From the NCBI GenBank assembly GCA_942490535.1, contig CALNXQ010000008.1, positions 558,001 to 622,000 on the forward strand: a stretch of DNA of 64,000 nucleotides. Reading direction: 5' to 3'. The position numbers and the translations under genes were made by a program. Source of the stretch: JAEINY01 sp942490535 (GTDB lineage: Bacteria; Bacteroidota; Bacteroidia; Bacteroidales; Marinilabiliaceae). The number at the start of each line of letters is the position of its first letter. Position 1 is the stretch's first letter. Below are positions 18,321-27,582 of this stretch, one piece after another. The notes below the pieces were generated by a model. The model ran no database searches and was not told where the DNA came from. It saw nothing but the letters and a program-made list of their open reading frames with translations.

Positions 18321-20708
18321 TTACTGATTCAGAACCTCCGAGAAGGGGATTTCAAAGGACTGATTGTAGCATTTTTGGTAGTTCTTACTGAAATGTTCAA
18401 AACACTCGTGGGCTAAGGTCTTTTTCTCCAGTAAAAAGAGATGATTGACTTTTTGCGTTAAGGCGGTTTCATTGAGCGGATCAAAGATAAAAAGCGCATC
18501 TGACAGCCTCACCGCCAGTCGATGGTTTGAAATCAATGCTTTGCTTTGGTACAATGGCACTAAAAGGTCAAGTACATCATCGGCTATCTGACTCTTGAAT
18601 TCATCGAGCCATTCATCCTCCATTTGCGGGAGAACAGCTCCCTTTTCGATGATGGCAAGCACTTGTTCCAATTGTTCCACATCCAGGTTTTCCGTACCTG
18701 AGGCTTTAAGGTCTTTTAATAAAAGAAAATAGTATTTTAAATCACAAAACACGTCGTCCTGAAAGGAGATCATCCATTTTTTATCCTTGAATTCAATACT
18801 TACCCCACTATTTTGCGCTAAGATATCGCGTAGACGTTGGATTTGGGTACTTCGATTGTTTTTGGCACTGTCAGCCGTATATCCCGCCCATATTTTATCC
18901 GTTAGTTGTTTGGAGCTAATCCCTTGCCCTCGGAAAGTCGCAATCATGACCAGAATAAAGATTTGCTTTCGCCGCATTGAGAAACGGGGCGTTAGGTCTT
19001 CATTATCCCGGCTGATGAAACGAAATCCACCAAATATTTCCAGGGTTGGATGGTTTGATGTATGATGATTCGCTGTAATGGATGGTTTGTGTGTGATGGT
19101 TGGCTCCACCTGGATGGGGCTTTCTTTTTTTCTGCTTGAGCGCCTGATAAAACGAAACGCTAAAATAAAGACAGCCACCAGCACGAAGCCAGCCATGAGC
19201 AGATAACTAATCATGGGCACCCTCTCTTCATCAAGTCCCTGTGCATAAACCCGTCCTATCTCTTCATCGCTGAGGGCCCTGTTCCAAATGGCGAGATCGT
19301 CCATCATGCCTTCAAAAAATTCATCCCACAAATTGGTTCCTACCAGCAACGAATGGTTGGAAGGGATAAAATCAGCGGCTTCCTTTTCGCCTATAAATAC
19401 ACCGTTTTTAAAGAAACGTACACCTTTGTTGGCAGAAAAAACAAAAGCTAAATGTTGCCATTCATTTTCCCGAACCACAACAGAGTCCGATAAATGATCC
19501 TGAATCCCTGGTGTGGTAAATAAGAGACGCCCATCTCTGCACTTCACCGAAAAGGCCTCTCCCTTGCCAAGAATACTATGATTTCCGGCAATGGATGTGG
19601 GCTGAACCCAAACGCAAATAGTAATGTTGTCTTCCAGTTCAATGGCCGTATTGAAATCAATAAAATGGTCTTTGCCATTAAAAAAACCACACCACTCTCT
19701 GGTCACATCCTTACAATATTCAAGATTACTGTAAGACGCATTTGTTTTCCCGACCAGGTTGGCGATGCTTTCATTAAACTTCAAAGAGAGGACCATTTTG
19801 TTAGCCAGAAGCGTGGGAGAAGCATAGAAAACTTTCGTATCCCTGGCTGTAAAACTATTAAATTGAAAGACATCGGGTGAAAAGCGAAACCCACTCTTTT
19901 GAGGGCTAATTTTACTTTGGCGAATATGAATTTTCCCATAGGAGATCAATTCCGGTATTTCCTTCCACGATACACCAGACAGTGGCTGGTTATTGTACAA
20001 CACATTGGTAGTATACCAACTCTGTTGCGCCATGTAATTATGGAACGCTTCAAAAGTATCTGTGCAATCCGTGATGAAAAAATTGGGCAGCTTACCGGTG
20101 AAGGTATTAAATAGGATGGGAACCTGATGTGAATGTGCTGTCAAAGAATCTGGCAAAGTCTGAATACTTGAGTCCACTCTGAATAGAATCAGGTCATTGG
20201 CCGGATTTCCGGAGAATCCACTTTCTACTTGTGCAGGAAATTGACTACCCACGGTGTAATCGCATAAATACGCATTGCTGGAATACCATAAAGAAGCATT
20301 ACCGGGTGCAAAGACAAACAATCGTTTTCCCTTTTTTTGACAATCATCCAAAGCGTTGAGCTTGTTATTACCGGGAGTGGCCAGGTAATCATGAACGGGA
20401 TGATGTTCCAGCAGGTCGGCCAAGTCAGGCCTTGGCTGGGTAAGGATAAGGATTAACAGGACTTCCTGATTTAAGCGTAGAAAATGAGTTGCATCGTTTA
20501 GAATATCTTCAATGGGAGCATCAGGTAACAGGATAAATGCACGATAACCCTTCGCTAATTGAGCATTAATAGTACCCTGGGCTTCACAGCTAAGAAAAAC
20601 ATGTTCGTCAAGACTGTTCCCTCCAACTACTTTCTGACCAAAGGAGAGCATCAGAAACCCCATTGTAAGGAGGATGTACGAAAAGGTTAATCTCTTGAAA
20701 ATACTCAT
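18321..20708 (-). CDS. Membrane-spanning regulator: PLC-like region, LamG domain, TM, winged-helix/BTAD-like domain
   Basis: Unusual 795-residue protein. A signal sequence or first TM lies at 1-25. Residues 30-240 resemble a degenerate PI-PLC-like barrel (NAQLAKGYRAFILLPDAP, YTVGSQFPAQVESGF). A LamG/concanavalin-like domain occupies about 320-490 (CVWVQPTSIAGNHSILGKG, WQHLAFVFSANKGVRFFKNG, DDLAIWNRALSDEEI). One strong TM follows at about 497-520 with positive residues after it (RRSSRKK). The cytoplasmic end has a winged-helix DNA-binding region (RRKQIFILVMIATFRGQGIS, NNRSTQIQRLRDIL) and a helical BTAD/SARP-like tail. The layout predicts a one-component sensor binding an extracytoplasmic glycan and regulating transcription directly. 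It lies upstream of, and codirectional with, the glycoside oxidation cluster, the likely target. Domain assignments are by eye; the PLC-like part is weakest. Confidence 0.75.
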   Translation of the reverse strand: MSIFKRLTFSYILLTMGFLMLSFGQKVVGGNSLDEHVFLSCEAQGTINAQLAKGYRAFILLPDAPIEDILNDATHFLRLNQEVLLILILTQPRPDLADLLEHHPVHDYLATPGNNKLNALDDCQKKGKRLFVFAPGNASLWYSSNAYLCDYTVGSQFPAQVESGFSGNPANDLILFRVDSSIQTLPDSLTAHSHQVPILFNTFTGKLPNFFITDCTDTFEAFHNYMAQQSWYTTNVLYNNQPLSGVSWKEIPELISYGKIHIRQSKISPQKSGFRFSPDVFQFNSFTARDTKVFYASPTLLANKMVLSLKFNESIANLVGKTNASYSNLEYCKDVTREWCGFFNGKDHFIDFNTAIELEDNITICVWVQPTSIAGNHSILGKGEAFSVKCRDGRLLFTTPGIQDHLSDSVVVRENEWQHLAFVFSANKGVRFFKNGVFIGEKEAADFIPSNHSLLVGTNLWDEFFEGMMDDLAIWNRALSDEEIGRVYAQGLDEERVPMISYLLMAGFVLVAVFILAFRFIRRSSRKKESPIQVEPTITHKPSITANHHTSNHPTLEIFGGFRFISRDNEDLTPRFSMRRKQIFILVMIATFRGQGISSKQLTDKIWAGYTADSAKNNRSTQIQRLRDILAQNSGVSIEFKDKKWMISFQDDVFCDLKYYFLLLKDLKASGTENLDVEQLEQVLAIIEKGAVLPQMEDEWLDEFKSQIADDVLDLLVPLYQSKALISNHRLAVRLSDALFIFDPLNETALTQKVNHLFLLEKKTLAHECFEHFSKNYQKCYNQSFEIPFSEVLNQ

Positions 20709-21073
20709 GCATACAAAAATAGAAAAAAGAGCATTAGATGGTTACTTATGTTGAGAATGCATGCATCTTTTTTAATGAAATCCGTGTTGGATGAATAAAA
20801 TAGCTTTTAGTTTTCAATGCGGGCACTCCTATAATTAGCTTTTGTCGATTTTCGATACACAGTGAGGTTTGTAAATGGCAGATAATATCGAACGGCCTTT
20901 ATCCATGTGAAATTCGATTTACCATGTAGCTAAAAAAAGATGATCCCATACAGGAGATCATCTTTAAAAAACCAGAAGTAGCCACGTCACCAACGATTGA
21001 CGCAGCAGCTTCTGGCGCACTGGAATAAAGAAAAAGGATAGTATTCTCAATTCAAAAAATGAACCCTGTTTTA
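20709..21073. other. Intergenic region, mostly featureless
   Basis: 365 bases holding only the terminator at 20932-20970 downstream of the protease-like gene. No small gene or consensus promoter for the regulator gene was seen. Confidence 0.5.
20932..20970 (-). terminator. Intrinsic terminator downstream of the SusCD locus
   Basis: Perfect 10-bp stem AAAGATGATC / GATCATCTTT, with A-rich and T-rich sides, so it can work in both directions. It lies about 100 bp after the stop of the minus-strand gene ending at 21074 and ends the SusCD transcription unit. Confidence 0.8.
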
Positions 21074-22261
21074 TCAGACCACATCTTCCAGAACAAAACT
21101 TATCAGGTGTGCAGTCCCTTCTCGTTGAATGCTTACATTGACCGTATGGCCCATTTGCATGAGCATTTGCATAATACCAGGCATGGCTGACTGACTGACT
21201 TTAACGCCATTGACCTCCACAAGAACATCACCAACTTTCAAACCAGCTATTTCACAAGGGGTATTGGCACCTACCTCTTTAATAACCACCTGATTGTTTG
21301 GTTGCCTATAGCCCAGGGTAAATCCACCAGGCTTCACCTGAAAGGGGGCAGTCATAAAACCGTTGGGCTCCAAAATCACACGTAAGCGCTGATAATCAAA
21401 AAACACTTTGCAACGCCCCAGCACATCCGCTCCAATAAAGCCATAATAGGAATGTGTAGATGGCGAAGCCGGTGCATCAGTCACCTGCATTTGAACTGGC
21501 ACACCTGACAGCGACAGTCGCCCCAGGTGCAGCGAGTCAGAGCGCCCCATCACCGTTCGGAAGCCACCACCATAGCCATTCAGGCTCACCTCATGGGTTT
21601 TGTCAAACTTCGGCACACAGTGATAAGCTTTTTCGACCCAGGGATTGCACAGTACAGAGGCCGATGCTCCCGTATCAATAAAGAACCATCCATTGAGCAA
21701 GGTATCTCCTTTCAAAAAAACAGAGGCCTGCACAGCGGGTACACCTGCTGTGTGATCAGCATTCATCTGTTCACCCGGCCCCGAATACTTGAAATTACGC
21801 TGACTATAAACTTCAAAACACTTATTTTGATAGTCCAATGCTACCACCTTTTGTCGCAAAAAACTGCCTCCCAAATACCCTTTGACGCGTCCGGAAGGAT
21901 CTAGATTTTTCACAAATGTAAAAGACATATCACCGGCAACAGACGCGCCAATTTGAATCTGGTTCCCGGCACTGGTGGCTGTTCGCTTTTTACCGCTAAA
22001 ACCGGCCACCCAGGTGGAATCAGATACGTCCAGACCGATAGCGTTTGCATAGCCGCCATCAATCATATTGTGCGAAGCCCCGGAATCGAATACAAACCAA
22101 TCCTCGGCCTGACCATTCACAGAAACCTTAACCAACACATGTTTACCCATGAGGTGAATCGGAACGGAGGTTTCCAATCCTTCTGTTTGCCCCATGGACA
22201 GTAAAAAATGAAATACCAGGGCCAATACGGCCCAGGCACGCTTTCGATATAAAAATCTCAT
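21074..22261 (-). CDS. Retropepsin-like aspartyl protease family protein with PDZ domain
   Basis: Secreted protein of 395 residues. The chosen start at 22261 gives a clean signal peptide (RFLYRKRAWAVLALVFHFLLSMG); a Met ten codons upstream only adds SGCKKD-type residues. Two retropepsin-like active-site motifs are present, FDSGASH near residue 59 and IDTGAS near 196, so a single chain could form the two-Asp site that dimeric retropepsins make from two chains. A PDZ domain follows at about 305-385 (GFTLGYR, GLKVGDVLVEVNG). Last gene of the SusCD locus. The combination suggests processing of a peptide substrate or of an envelope protein. Confidence 0.82.
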   Translation of the reverse strand: MRFLYRKRAWAVLALVFHFLLSMGQTEGLETSVPIHLMGKHVLVKVSVNGQAEDWFVFDSGASHNMIDGGYANAIGLDVSDSTWVAGFSGKKRTATSAGNQIQIGASVAGDMSFTFVKNLDPSGRVKGYLGGSFLRQKVVALDYQNKCFEVYSQRNFKYSGPGEQMNADHTAGVPAVQASVFLKGDTLLNGWFFIDTGASASVLCNPWVEKAYHCVPKFDKTHEVSLNGYGGGFRTVMGRSDSLHLGRLSLSGVPVQMQVTDAPASPSTHSYYGFIGADVLGRCKVFFDYQRLRVILEPNGFMTAPFQVKPGGFTLGYRQPNNQVVIKEVGANTPCEIAGLKVGDVLVEVNGVKVSQSAMPGIMQMLMQMGHTVNVSIQREGTAHLISFVLEDVV

Positions 22262-22345
22262 AATACACATATCTTTCTTGCATCCACTCAAATGAGCTAT
22301 TTACCAATAAAAAGAAGTGTGCCGGAGGCTCACTTCCATAATTCA

Positions 22346-23692
22346 TTAGGATTCCAAAAGTTTTTCAAGGGCCGCTTTCGTAGCCGGATCAGAAGGACGG
22401 GTCATGTTATTCTCTACAATTTTACCCGCCGGATCCAATAAAATAAAACGCGGCACACCGGTGACTTTAAAAAACTCAGCAATGGGTGATTTAAAACCAT
22501 TCCCACCAAATAACTGATTGACATGCGTTGTCTCCTTCTTACTTAGATAATTTTGCCACGATTCAGGTGTATTGTCCAAACTGACTGCCACAAAGCTTAT
22601 TTTTTGATCTTTGAATGCCTCTGCCAGGGCATCAAAATGAGGCGCCTCTTGCTTACAAGGCCCACACCAGGTAGCCCACAAATCAATGTACACCCAATTG
22701 CCCTCATAGGTGGACAGATTAACTTTCTCGTTTTCCAAATTCGCTAAATTAAAGTCGGGAACTGCATTCCCGGGGAGCATCTTCTCAAATTTGGCCTTCC
22801 ACTGCTGGATGCCCGCCATCTCCTGTTCAGTGATATAAGCCTGATACTTTTCAATAAAATCCTGTGCCTTTTTATCGTAGGTCCTGAACATTTTAACCTG
22901 GCTCATCACCACCAGTGATTTTTCCGACGGCTCTTTCAAGTGAATCAGCGTCGCATCAAAACCTTTATCCCGACCTAAAATAAAATCTGCGAAATTCTTG
23001 TACAGAGCGGCCAGCTGGAGACCATTGGGCAGATCAGCCAGCGTGTGCACATTCAAATCTATACCCTCGAATTGTTCTTTCCAAAAGGCCCGATTGGCTT
23101 CACGCGCATTGTAAATGCTATTGGGCATTTGAACCGGGCGCATTTTATACTCCGTTACAATGGCCTTGATATAGGCCGTTTGAGCTTGATAAAACCCGGT
23201 GTAATGTTTCAAAAACTCCAGTTTCGCCAATTGCTCCTGCCCAAATTTTTCAATCTTGGTCAGCAATTCATCATACACCACTTCTTTCCCCATAAACTGC
23301 CACATTAACAACATCCGTTCCCCATAAAAAGCAGTTAAATAACTATTGATTTCATCGGCTTCATCGACTACATTCACCCGATCAGCCATAATTTTCAGGT
23401 TGATCTCCTCACCCGGACGCAGGTAAACTGGCACTTGAATCATCTGATCAATCACAATAAAATAATAACCTTCCTTATCAATTGGCACGGCCAGGTGAGC
23501 TTCATGGTTAACCACCTGATTGGCTTGAGCGTAGTGTTTATCGCCTTGCTCATGTTTCAAGAGGACAATTTTCGTGAGGTTACTGGATACTTCACAATTG
23601 ATCAGTGTTGTTTGAGCGGCAGCAAAGACATTGAAATACAATAGCATTATACACGCCACTAACAGTGACATTTTTATATTTTTGTACATCAT
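22346..23692 (-). CDS. TlpA-like thiol-disulfide oxidoreductase
   Basis: Periplasmic or lipid-anchored thioredoxin-fold protein of 448 residues: signal peptide, a 280-residue N-terminal part of the DUF4369-like type, and a C-terminal TlpA/AhpC-TSA domain with active site WCGPC at 342-346 and the cis-Pro motif TGVPRFILLD. It would reduce or isomerise disulfides outside the cytoplasm. Such proteins regularly accompany SusCD/DUF4843/PKD-like loci in Bacteroidota, where the exact role is unsettled. Located in the operon between the PKD-like lipoprotein and the aspartyl protease-like gene. Confidence 0.88.
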   Translation of the reverse strand: MMYKNIKMSLLVACIMLLYFNVFAAAQTTLINCEVSSNLTKIVLLKHEQGDKHYAQANQVVNHEAHLAVPIDKEGYYFIVIDQMIQVPVYLRPGEEINLKIMADRVNVVDEADEINSYLTAFYGERMLLMWQFMGKEVVYDELLTKIEKFGQEQLAKLEFLKHYTGFYQAQTAYIKAIVTEYKMRPVQMPNSIYNAREANRAFWKEQFEGIDLNVHTLADLPNGLQLAALYKNFADFILGRDKGFDATLIHLKEPSEKSLVVMSQVKMFRTYDKKAQDFIEKYQAYITEQEMAGIQQWKAKFEKMLPGNAVPDFNLANLENEKVNLSTYEGNWVYIDLWATWCGPCKQEAPHFDALAEAFKDQKISFVAVSLDNTPESWQNYLSKKETTHVNQLFGGNGFKSPIAEFFKVTGVPRFILLDPAGKIVENNMTRPSDPATKAALEKLLES

Positions 23693-23778
23693 AAAATGAA
23701 AGTAAAAGGGGAGCTAGACCAGATGGATGCAGCTCCCTTAATTAGCAATTGGGGTTAGTTTTCTAATTGTAATCGTGT

Positions 23779-25251
23779 CTATTCAAGGGCAGATACTCCA
23801 GCCTTCACATACTCAGATGGGCCATCGTTCAAGCGCTGTTTGTAGGAAAGATTCACCACCCGTCCCGTTACATTTGCATATGATTCGATCAGCTCACCGC
23901 TAAAAGCATCAATCACATAGATATCCCCCTTTTTTTCATGCCCTGATGCAGCATTATAGGCAGCCAGATAAATCACATCTTCGCTTGGAGCCAGAGTCAT
24001 TGCCGTAATATCATAACCAGCAGGCAACTCATAAAAAACATCACTATTGTAATCCGTCACATTGGTATTCACTCGATTCAACTGATTACCTGTGGTAAAA
24101 AAGATGTTGGGATGAAAACGACTAATATGATAGATCGACTGAGGATTCAAAGTCCCTTCTGGTATTTTATAAGTCCGCGAAGCTCTATTCATCAAGATAT
24201 ACATCCACGCATTATAAACCCGAATTTGACCGCTGTTGTTGATCGTATCTCTATAAATTACATTCACCGCACCATTGCGATCAATCCCTGAATGGGGCAT
24301 ATCCCACTGTACATCACTGCCCGGAACAGCCTTAACTCCAGCATAGCGACCTACAGCCCCACCAGGTTGTTTCATATAGATGGTGAGTTCATCGCGTGAA
24401 CGTACATACATCACCAATAAAGGAGAGTTCGGAATATGAACAACAGATGTGGATAGGTCATGTGGATACGTGTAGTTTCCACGTACTTTCAGGGCATTGT
24501 CCACCGGATGAATCTGATTGATCTGCTCAGATTCCTGATCGCCCCCAAAACCAAAAATAAAATCCAATCCATAATGCAAAGGCACCACCTTTTTGGTGTA
24601 CCATTCCGATTGTTTTTCCACAATGGTATTAAATTCCACGTCAAAAATGGTATAACTATGAATCCCTTCTGTGGAGGTGCGTCCCAGGCCAAATTGTCCC
24701 CGATCATCGTCCATTGATAGAAAGGATGAATTAAACCACCTGGCTTTTCCTATTTCCAGCCCTTCTTTTTCAAGCACATCAGCTCGCCACTCTCCCGTAT
24801 TTTCAGGATACATTCTCAAAAATGAGAGTTCCCCGGAACCATCTTCCTGCTCATGTAAAGCGAAGAGACCGCGGGAATAATAACTAACCGCATCAATCTT
24901 AGAATCGGTAAAAAAACTCAAACCTGTTTTATTATCCGTTACTTTGAGCCTTAGTGGCACATTGTTCTTTACAAAATCAACCACATACTCCAGGTTCTTA
25001 TCGGTAGAAACCAGTTCGTAGTTTATTTCCCATTCATATGACAGTTCGTCATCCGGGGTAATGGTACGATCAATAACCGGCGCAATACGCAGGGTATCAT
25101 ACTTTGACAGCAGATACGAATCCTCAAGCGTATCAATCACTACCTCATTTAATTCTTTATAATCATAATTGCCCAAATCTTCGTAGCATCCCGGTATAAC
25201 CGACACTAATAAGACGATCAAAAGCAATCCACTTATATCTTTTATCTTCAT
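23779..25251 (-). CDS. PKD-like family lipoprotein
   Basis: Outer-membrane lipoprotein of 490 residues with lipobox VIPGC (Cys22). The immediately following CYEDLGNYDYKELNEVVI is characteristic of the PKD-like lipoproteins encoded beside SusCD genes. The N-terminal 130 residues are a beta-sandwich of that type (DDELSYEWEI) and the remainder has repeated beta-rich segments suggestive of a propeller-like binding domain. Likely surface-exposed ligand-binding partner of the SusCD pair. Fourth of the genes downstream of susC/susD; ligand unknown. Confidence 0.8.
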   Translation of the reverse strand: MKIKDISGLLLIVLLVSVIPGCYEDLGNYDYKELNEVVIDTLEDSYLLSKYDTLRIAPVIDRTITPDDELSYEWEINYELVSTDKNLEYVVDFVKNNVPLRLKVTDNKTGLSFFTDSKIDAVSYYSRGLFALHEQEDGSGELSFLRMYPENTGEWRADVLEKEGLEIGKARWFNSSFLSMDDDRGQFGLGRTSTEGIHSYTIFDVEFNTIVEKQSEWYTKKVVPLHYGLDFIFGFGGDQESEQINQIHPVDNALKVRGNYTYPHDLSTSVVHIPNSPLLVMYVRSRDELTIYMKQPGGAVGRYAGVKAVPGSDVQWDMPHSGIDRNGAVNVIYRDTINNSGQIRVYNAWMYILMNRASRTYKIPEGTLNPQSIYHISRFHPNIFFTTGNQLNRVNTNVTDYNSDVFYELPAGYDITAMTLAPSEDVIYLAAYNAASGHEKKGDIYVIDAFSGELIESYANVTGRVVNLSYKQRLNDGPSEYVKAGVSALE

Positions 25252-25304
25252 GTTTCTAAAAATTTAATTGAATGAATTACATCCCTCTAACTTTTAAGGC
25301 AGCA

Positions 25305-26048
25305 TTAATCAATCGTGACCAAATTACCATCTTCGTCATACCTGGGCGCTTCCTCAAAATAGTTCTTCACATCAGTCGCAATGGCCGAATTAAACACATA
25401 CAAGGTGTGCGTAAAAACCCACTCCATCACCAACTTGGTCTTTATTCGCTCCATTACTTTGGTCAATTTTAGCGGATGGTAATATCCCAGACACCACTCA
25501 AATTGATTATCCCAATACCACGGCTTATAAAACCGATCGGATATTTTAATAGAAACGGTACTCAGCTCCTCAATGGAGAGGGGCAAATCAGGTGTAGTCA
25601 CTATTTCCAATTCCAGGGTAACACCCTCTTTGGGTAAATTATCTCGCAAAACAATCACCTGAAGGGAATCACGATACAGCCCCTTGCCAAAGGTATAGAC
25701 ATCATTCAAGGCTTTATAATGCACTTCTTCCTCGGCGGTGGACGCTTCTGTGGCCCTCACTTTATAAGTCAAATCCTGTTCAGACGCTACGCCGTTAAGA
25801 GCCACCCGAACCCACACCGTATCCTGCATCACATCATCAGCAGCATATTTGAAACAATATTTATAAACTTCAGCAGGTGCTTCCTGATAGTAATAGTCCA
25901 GTTGATTTTGATAAGGCCTAAGTCTCACTTCAACGGGTGCTTCAAAGTAACACCCATTGGGATCCTCATACACTTTAAACGTATCCTCTTCACAAGCAGT
26001 CGTTAAAAGTGCTATAAATGTTATATATAAAATAAATATTCGTTGCAT
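25305..26048 (-). CDS. DUF4843 lipoprotein
   Basis: Lipoprotein of 247 residues (lipobox LLTTAC, Cys19). DUF4843 features include the N-terminal YFEAPVEVR strand, the bracketed DTVWVRVALNG region, DSLQVIVLRDN and the C-terminal SIKISDRFYKPWYWD followed by EWCLGYYHPLK. These proteins occur almost only next to SusCD pairs and are thought to be accessory surface lipoproteins. Sits 41 bp after susD and 53 bp before the PKD-like gene, so it is cotranscribed. Confidence 0.85.
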   Translation of the reverse strand: MQRIFILYITFIALLTTACEEDTFKVYEDPNGCYFEAPVEVRLRPYQNQLDYYYQEAPAEVYKYCFKYAADDVMQDTVWVRVALNGVASEQDLTYKVRATEASTAEEEVHYKALNDVYTFGKGLYRDSLQVIVLRDNLPKEGVTLELEIVTTPDLPLSIEELSTVSIKISDRFYKPWYWDNQFEWCLGYYHPLKLTKVMERIKTKLVMEWVFTHTLYVFNSAIATDVKNYFEEAPRYDEDGNLVTID

Positions 26049-26089
26049 AGTATTTTTATTTAATCGTCAACACCGATCTCATTCAATGT

Positions 26090-27571
26090 TTAATTTTCCT
26101 GTACTCTTTTGCCATATACAATCTCAGCCTCAGGGAATGGTAACATGCCAATCTCCGGTGTCATTTGGATTGAATTACCATCCACACCATCGAAAAGCGC
26201 GTTTTTCAACTTATAATAGAAAAACAACTGACCATCGCCATAAAATTCCCGACGGCGCTCTTTAGTCAGGGTTTCTTCCAGTTCACTCACCGTTGGTAAT
26301 GTTTCAACCGATAAAACTAATGACTGACGGGCCGAAGCATAGGTATTAAATAATTCGACTGCTTGCCCAATATCATTAACAGCTAATGCTTCACAGGCGA
26401 TAAAAATCATTTCAGATAGCCGAATCGCACCCATCACCGGAGCATGACGACTTTGACCATAGTCCAATTCATTTCGCAGGTATTTATTAAACCGCACCAT
26501 ATTAGCGACATCATCATCCTTAAACCAGTTACGACGATGATCGAGACCTTCATAAATACTGCCATCTTCAGGCATCTTCAATACATCCTGCAACGGCTTC
26601 ACAATAGTCGGTTCTGATGGATGTTGTTGTGTCCACGACTGAAAGCGATTAGACAGGTCTTCATCATCTACAAAACCCAGAATAATTTCAGGCGTCATCA
26701 ATAAATCGGGATCATCACCTTTCCAATCATCTTCATTGGTCAAACGAATGCTACCCGAAGTTTCCTCTGCTGCAGCAATAACCTCCGATGCATATTGAAG
26801 CGCCTTAGCCAGATCTCCTTTCGTATAGTATACGCGAGCCAACAAAGCTTTAACCGCCAGATAGTTCATTTTGTACTTTCGCTTATCCAGGAAAGAATCA
26901 TAATACACATCATTGGGATCAACCACCTCATTATTCCCACCATTTAAAATAGGATCATCCTTTAACAGTTCCATAGCAACAGTTAAGTCGTTGATCACAT
27001 TTTGATACATCTGTGCTACAGTGGCCTGTGGAGGTACCTCATTAGAAAATTTAGTGATGTAAGGAATGGTTCGGTTACTTTCAGTTTGAGCTACCGGACC
27101 AAAACAACGGTATAATTCAAAATGAAGGAACGCTCTCATGGCCAAGGCCTCTCCTTTATAATAATTATAATACTCCAAACGGTCAGGTACCCATTCCTCT
27201 AAATTAAGCAATAGATTGTTTACATTGGCTATCGCATTGTATCCCTTCTCCCATATCTTATCCATATTATGCCGGGGATTGGACGCAGTATAGTCAAATG
27301 CCACAGCTTTCGCATAGTAATCCGAAGAACGAACAGGATAATAGTGTGCCAGGGCATCCAAAAAACCCCACGTCATATCCTTGCCATAATATTCACTTGC
27401 TATCATGGTGTGATACACTCCATACAGGGCATCTTTAAATCCTTCCTCATCGGCAAACATGCGTGTTTCACTGAATTGAGCTTCCGGCTGGACATCCAGG
27501 TAATCATCACACGACGGGAAGGCCAACAGCATTAATACACTTGTTATAAAAACGATATACTTTGTATTCAT
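26090..27571 (-). CDS. SusD/RagB family outer-membrane lipoprotein
   Basis: Surface lipoprotein that captures the nutrient for its SusC partner. 493 residues with lipobox AFPSC (Cys21) followed by DDYLDVQPE, the usual SusD N-terminus. Helical TPR-like core seen in WEKGYNAIANVNNLLLNL, GEALAMRAFLHFELYRCFGP and YLAVKALLARVYYTKGD. The C-terminal half has the SusD end motif LTKERRREFYGDGQLFFYYK. Begins 11 bp after susC. No glycoside hydrolase, polysaccharide lyase or sulfatase is in the operon, so the cargo need not be a glycan. Confidence 0.92.
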   Translation of the reverse strand: MNTKYIVFITSVLMLLAFPSCDDYLDVQPEAQFSETRMFADEEGFKDALYGVYHTMIASEYYGKDMTWGFLDALAHYYPVRSSDYYAKAVAFDYTASNPRHNMDKIWEKGYNAIANVNNLLLNLEEWVPDRLEYYNYYKGEALAMRAFLHFELYRCFGPVAQTESNRTIPYITKFSNEVPPQATVAQMYQNVINDLTVAMELLKDDPILNGGNNEVVDPNDVYYDSFLDKRKYKMNYLAVKALLARVYYTKGDLAKALQYASEVIAAAEETSGSIRLTNEDDWKGDDPDLLMTPEIILGFVDDEDLSNRFQSWTQQHPSEPTIVKPLQDVLKMPEDGSIYEGLDHRRNWFKDDDVANMVRFNKYLRNELDYGQSRHAPVMGAIRLSEMIFIACEALAVNDIGQAVELFNTYASARQSLVLSVETLPTVSELEETLTKERRREFYGDGQLFFYYKLKNALFDGVDGNSIQMTPEIGMLPFPEAEIVYGKRVQEN

Positions 27572-27582
27572 GATCAGTTACA

